Positions 6,173 through 6,252 of a DNA stretch of 6,252 nt are shown one piece after another. Under the pieces are notes generated by a model. It ran no database searches. It saw only the letters and a program-made list of their open reading frames with translations, and was not told the origin of the DNA. Every line of letters begins with the position of its first letter. Position 1 is the stretch's first letter. Made by a program: the position numbers and the translations under genes. This DNA comes from Desulfobacterales bacterium HSG17 (GTDB lineage: Bacteria > Desulfobacterota > Desulfobacteria > Desulfobacterales > Desulfococcaceae). The stretch lies in NCBI GenBank assembly GCA_030377945.1, contig JAUCGD010000194.1:1-6252 (forward strand), in the 5' to 3' direction.

Positions 6173-6252
6173 ATAATACTGCATAAACTTGAAGCCATAT
6201 TTTTTAAAGTATTTGTCATGTTTATACATTGCAATCAAGATGTTTTTTTGTT
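6173..6252 (-). promoter_or_regulatory. upstream region of the kinase operon, possible promoter
   Basis: The 113 bases before the operon hold no gene and no recognisable riboswitch. Two weak sigma70-like readings exist on the minus strand: TTGCAA (6234-6229) and TACTTT (6211-6206) with a 17-base spacer, and an isolated TATTAT (6178-6173) about 33 bases before the start codon. ATTGCAAT (6228-6235) is a perfect 8-base palindrome that overlaps the first -35 candidate. None of these is strong enough to name a start site. Confidence 0.2.

Overview
The window looks like chromosomal DNA of a sulfate-reducing or related Desulfobacterota organism (Desulfobacterales-like). This rests on three things: an AT-rich base composition, hybrid histidine kinases carrying THI5/NMT1-like and GAF sensor domains of a style common in that group, and intergenic palindromic repeats of the 'CTCGTTCCCAA...TTGGGAACGAG' kind. 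The taxonomic assignment is an inference from gene style, not from a marker gene.

Layout. Positions 1-349 (minus) hold the 5' part of an unrecognised gene that runs off the left edge. It has a clear ribosome binding site and a cluster of three adjacent palindromes upstream (373-413). Positions 447-587 hold a compact compound palindromic repeat (447-555) followed by a C-run/G-run hairpin (563-587). Positions 616-822 (plus) carry a short reading frame that matches only the C-terminal end of a Toprim (primase-like) domain and is most likely a decayed gene remnant. Positions 823-1015 are intergenic and end in an imperfect inverted repeat (952-1004) just beyond the stop codon of the kinase operon.

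The main content, 1016-6139 on the minus strand, is a two-gene signalling operon. The upstream gene (6139 to 3083) encodes a 1018-residue membrane hybrid histidine kinase: signal peptide, periplasmic THI5/NMT1-like substrate-binding domain, transmembrane helix, GAF, HisKA/HATPase, receiver, and an 88-residue C-terminal helical tail. Nine bases later the second gene (3073 to 1016) encodes a 685-residue soluble hybrid kinase: receiver, coiled coil, PAS, HPK4-type HisKA/HATPase, receiver. All visible phosphorylation and ATP-binding residues are intact in both. The plausible scheme is that ligand binding in the periplasm and a cytoplasmic GAF input control the first kinase, and that phosphate or interaction passes to the second kinase through its N-terminal receiver. 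No DNA-binding or enzymatic output domain and no canonical Hpt domain lies in the window, so the final target must be encoded elsewhere.

I see no CRISPR array, RNA gene, transposase or defence system. The most noteworthy items are the sensor fusion and its tandem soluble kinase, the uncharacterised tail of the first kinase, the nested palindromic element with alternative folds, and the Toprim remnant beside it.
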